NCBI GenBank assembly: GCA_963837515.1
Contig: CAWINT010000010.1
Coordinates: forward strand, 115,747 to 179,746
Length of the DNA stretch: 64,000 nucleotides
Direction: 5' to 3'
Source: RYN-230 sp963837515
GTDB taxonomy: Bacteria; Actinomycetota; Actinomycetes; Streptosporangiales; Streptosporangiaceae
Every line of letters begins with the position of its first letter. The first letter of the stretch is position 1. The notes below the pieces were generated by a model. That model was given only the letters and a program-made list of their open reading frames with translations. It was not told the DNA's origin and did not search any database. A program made the position numbers and the translations under genes. This document shows positions 61,423 through 64,000 of this stretch, one piece after another.

Positions 61423-63732
61423 GTGGACACCGTGCGCCCGGTAGCCCGTCCGGTCGGCAGAGTAGCCGAGAGCTGGAGGCGTGAGCGCGCCGTTTCCGGC
61501 CTGCGCCGCCGCCTGCCACTTGCCGGAAGAGTGTTCGCCCAGGTCACCGTCTTGCCGGTGCTGCTGGTCGTGGCCTGGCTGGTGCCCGGGCTGCTGCTGT
61601 TGCTGGGCGGCTGGCTGCGCCCCGCGCCGCTGGCCCTCATCGCCGCGCCGCTGGCCGTGCTGATGATCGCGGCGGTGACCCGCTGGCCCCCCGGGCAGCG
61701 GCTGGGGGCCGTGCTCGGCGGCCCCGCCGCGGAGGAAGCCGCCGCCCCGCGGCGCCCCCCGGGCTGGGCCGCCTGGTGGGGGCTGGGCGGCACCGTCGCG
61801 GTGGCCGCCGGGTTCGCCGCCTGGCAGCTCGCACTGAACTCGCCGCAGGTCATCGTGCTCCGGGAGCCCGGGGCGCAGTTCCAGCTCGGTTACTGGCTGG
61901 CCGGGCACGGCTCGCTGCCCATTTCCCCGTCGCTGGCCGCCTTCGGCGGCCAGCACCCCGGCCTGAGCTTCGCCAGCACCGGCTTCGCCAGCACCGGGCC
62001 GGGGCTGCTACCGCGGTTCATGCCCGGCCTCGGGATCCTGCTGGCCGGCGGCTGGTGGGCCCACGGGATGAGCGCGGCCGCCCTGATCAGCCCGCTGCTC
62101 GGGGCGCTCGCCGTGCTCAGCGTCGGCGGGCTGGCCGGGCGGCTGGCCGGGCCGCAGTGGGCGCCCGCCGCGGCGGCGGTGCTCGCGCTCAGCCTGCCGG
62201 AGCAGTACACCAGCCGCGCCGCCTTCGCGGAGCCGCTCATCCAGCTGCTGCTGTTCGGCGGGCTCTCGCTCGTGGTCGACTCGCTGACGATCCGGCCGGG
62301 AAATGGCTGGCCCGGCAGCTACCCGGGACGGCTGCGCTGGCCCGCCTGGCTGCCGCCGCCCACCGCCGCGGCCGGGCTGGGTGGCCTCGCCATCGCGCTC
62401 ACCTCGGTGGTGTCACTGGGCACGCTGCCCTGGCTGATCCCGATCATCCCGTTCCTCGGCGCCGCGGTGGTGGGGCGCAGGCCGCAGGTGGTGCCGTTCG
62501 GTATCGGGGTTCTCGCGGGCATCTCCGCCGGGATGGCAGCCGGCCACCTCGCCGCACCGGCCTACCTGGCCGCGCCTGGGTTCTCCGTGCGGCCCGCGAG
62601 CGTTGTCACCGCCGCGACCGCGCTGGTGACCCTGCTGGCCGTGCTGGCCGCTCTGTGGGAGCCGGCGCGGCGGCGGGCGGCCGCCGGGCTCCGCGTGGCC
62701 GCGCGGCGGGGGCTGCCCGAGGTGGCGGGCCTGCTGGTGGCCCTGAGCCTGATCGCCTTCCTGCTCCGGCCGTCGGTGCAGATTGCGAACTGGGCGCCCG
62801 GGGCAGGCACCACCAGTTACGTAGCGGCCCTGCAGCGGCTGCTCGGCCTCCCGGTGCAGCCCACCCGGTCCTACGCCGAGGACAGCCTGTACTGGGTGAT
62901 CTGGTACATCGGGATCCCCGCGCTGCTGCTCGGCGGGTTCGGCGCCGCGTTGCTCACCCGCAAGGTGGTGCGCGCCGCGGCCCGCTGGCGCGACGAGGAC
63001 GGCACCGCGCGGGCCTGGGCGCTGCCGCTGGCGATCATGGCCTGGGTGACGGCCAGCGTCCTCTGGTCGCCCGGCACTGTGCCGGACCAGCCCTGGGCCA
63101 GCCGCGTCCTGGTACCGGCCGTGCTGCCCGCCTTCCTGCTCGGCGCGGTGTGGGTCGCGTCCCGGCTGGACGCCCGGGCCCGGGACCGCGGCGCCGGGCT
63201 GCCCGCGGTGTCCGTGGCCGCGGCATGCTTCGCCGCCGCGCTGGCCATCCCCACCGCGGTAACCACGTTCGGGGCCAGCTTCTCTGGCAGCGGGTCCGAT
63301 GGCTCGCACGGGGTCCAGCTGACGCTCAGCGGGCTGGGCGTGCACCGGACCGGGGCCGGGCAGCAGGCCGCGGTCCAGAACCTGTGCGGGACGATGAGCT
63401 CCCGGATGTCCGTAGTGATCGTGGACCGGGCTGCCGCAAACGAGTTCGCTCAGCTGATCCGCGGCATGTGCCACGTCCCGACCGGGGTGATGGCCGGTGC
63501 GCCGGCCGCCGAAATCCGCGCCGAGGTCCAGGCCATCGCGGCTCGCGGCCGGGACCCGGTGCTGCTGGCCAGCCGGGCCGGCGAACTGGTCGGCTACACG
63601 GTCACGCCACGGCGGATCCTGAGCCTGAGGACTACCCAGGATCCGCACGACCTGACCCAGCCGCCCACGTCGCCGTGGCCGATCAGCTATTCGCTGTGGA
63701 TGGCGCCGGGCGGGGCCGCGCCGCGGGTGTGA
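61423..63732 (+). CDS. Large polytopic membrane protein, GT39/ArnT-like
   Basis: 769-aa protein with about 12-13 spans and a C-terminal extracytoplasmic domain of about 110 residues. The first loop holds VIVLREPGAQFQLGYWLAGHG and PRFMPGLGILLAGGWWAHG, the position where GT-C transferases have their acidic and donor-binding residues. I call it GT39/ArnT-like only by topology. The C-terminus (QNLCGTMSSRMSVVIVDRAAANEFAQLIRGMCHVP) has two cysteines that may bond. GTG 61423 is used. The stop lies in an 18-bp tandem repeat. Confidence 0.75.
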   Translation: MDTVRPVARPVGRVAESWRRERAVSGLRRRLPLAGRVFAQVTVLPVLLVVAWLVPGLLLLLGGWLRPAPLALIAAPLAVLMIAAVTRWPPGQRLGAVLGGPAAEEAAAPRRPPGWAAWWGLGGTVAVAAGFAAWQLALNSPQVIVLREPGAQFQLGYWLAGHGSLPISPSLAAFGGQHPGLSFASTGFASTGPGLLPRFMPGLGILLAGGWWAHGMSAAALISPLLGALAVLSVGGLAGRLAGPQWAPAAAAVLALSLPEQYTSRAAFAEPLIQLLLFGGLSLVVDSLTIRPGNGWPGSYPGRLRWPAWLPPPTAAAGLGGLAIALTSVVSLGTLPWLIPIIPFLGAAVVGRRPQVVPFGIGVLAGISAGMAAGHLAAPAYLAAPGFSVRPASVVTAATALVTLLAVLAALWEPARRRAAAGLRVAARRGLPEVAGLLVALSLIAFLLRPSVQIANWAPGAGTTSYVAALQRLLGLPVQPTRSYAEDSLYWVIWYIGIPALLLGGFGAALLTRKVVRAAARWRDEDGTARAWALPLAIMAWVTASVLWSPGTVPDQPWASRVLVPAVLPAFLLGAVWVASRLDARARDRGAGLPAVSVAAACFAAALAIPTAVTTFGASFSGSGSDGSHGVQLTLSGLGVHRTGAGQQAAVQNLCGTMSSRMSVVIVDRAAANEFAQLIRGMCHVPTGVMAGAPAAEIRAEVQAIAARGRDPVLLASRAGELVGYTVTPRRILSLRTTQDPHDLTQPPTSPWPISYSLWMAPGGAAPRV

Positions 63733-63796
63733 GCTGGGCTGTGGGTGTGAGCTGGGCTGTGGGTGTGAGCTGGGCCGCGGGTGTGAGCTGGGGTGA
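63725..63796. repeat. Four tandem 18-bp units spanning the stop codon
   Basis: Unit GGGTGTGAGCTGGGCTGT repeats four times with exact 18-bp spacing (63725, 63743, 63761, 63779). The TGA in the first unit is the actual stop of the large membrane protein gene; the rest are copies of the gene end. Confidence 0.92.
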
Positions 63797-63858
63797 TGGG
63801 CAGGCGCGGGGCCGATTTGCCAGCGGGCGCGGGAGACCATAAAGTTAAAGCACAGCGA

Positions 63859-63935
63859 CGCGGGGTGGAGCAGTTCGGTAGCTCGCTGGGCTCATAACCC
63901 AGAGGTCGCGGGTTCAAATCCCGCCCCCGCTACCA
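63859..63935 (+). tRNA. Initiator tRNA-fMet (CAT)
   Basis: 77-nt cloverleaf with CCA encoded. Acceptor CGCGGGG/CCCCGCT leaves position 1-72 unpaired (C-T), the hallmark of initiators. D-stem GAGC/GCTC, anticodon stem CTGGG/CCCAG with three G-C pairs next to the loop CTCATAA, and T-arm GCGGG-TTCAAAT-CCCGC complete it. The unpaired first base and the GGG/CCC pairs separate it from elongator tRNA-Met. Confidence 0.96.
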
Positions 63936-63952
63936 AGGAAGTGCAGGTCAGG

Positions 63953-63985
63953 GGCCTGATCGCCGGAAGGCGGTCAGGCCTTTTT
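63953..63985 (+). terminator. Intrinsic terminator after tRNA-fMet
   Basis: 12-bp stem GGCCTGATCGCC with 63969-63980 (one G-T pair), GGAA tetraloop, followed by TTTTT. It begins 17 nt after the tRNA. Confidence 0.92.
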
Positions 63986-64000
63986 GATCATCCGTTGGCG

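Overview
The window is very GC-rich chromosomal DNA (third codon positions almost all G or C) from a mycothiol-producing actinomycete. Evidence for that is Mca (mycothiol S-conjugate amidase), a Rv1086-type short-chain Z-prenyl diphosphate synthase carrying DGNRRWA, frequent GTG/TTG starts and an actinobacterial initiator tRNA. From sequence alone I cannot go below the class; a Streptomyces/Streptosporangiales-like filamentous genome is plausible.

Layout. 1-13.0 kb is mostly housekeeping: a thiolase cut by the window edge, cbs and metB (transsulfuration), a membrane protein, a VWA/MoxR-type AAA pair, threonine deaminase, hppD with a divergent Lrp-type regulator, greA, mca and its small membrane-protein partner. 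13.0-47.6 kb is a long accessory stretch: GNAT, a frameshifted SNF2 helicase with a SWIM protein, rhodanese, a MocR regulator divergent from an EamA exporter, two aldo/keto reductases, LysR, an orphan coupled gene pair, VOC, MFS, a Cys-cluster/pentapeptide protein, an FtsX-type ABC exporter preceded by a PadR remnant with twin operators, TetR/MMPL, a RecQ-phosphoribosyltransferase fusion, a secreted protein with eight SIIGD repeats, a BKACE-like enzyme, a DsbA-like protein and a complete zinc-type ABC uptake operon ending in a Fur/Zur gene. 47.7-64 kb returns to conserved genes: DUF255 thioredoxin protein, NlpC/P60 hydrolase, uppS-like prenyl synthase, PhoH, a class III aminotransferase, ispD, a DUF5941-like membrane protein, GT87- and GT39-like membrane proteins, an LCP ligase and tRNA-fMet.

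How it fits together. The order thiolase, cbs, metB, greA, mca, small membrane protein, DUF255, Z-prenyl synthase, phoH follows the order I recall for Mycobacterium tuberculosis Rv1074c to Rv1095. The accessory genes therefore look like insertions into an old backbone. The last third is biased to the envelope: prenyl carrier supply, isoprenoid precursor (ispD), polyprenol-dependent-looking membrane enzymes, LCP and NlpC/P60. The zinc operon has a Fur/Zur-like palindrome at its head and its own Fur-family gene at its tail.

Most unusual: (i) the SIIGD-repeat exported protein with a domain like a glutamic-peptidase fold; (ii) short tandem repeats that span the stop codons of at least five unrelated genes; (iii) a structured leader before phoH; (iv) an overlapping pair of orphan genes at 23.4-25.1 kb; (v) the SNF2 gene with a frame change and a GKA Walker A motif. 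Many long open frames lie antisense to real genes; these are GC-bias artefacts and are left out.
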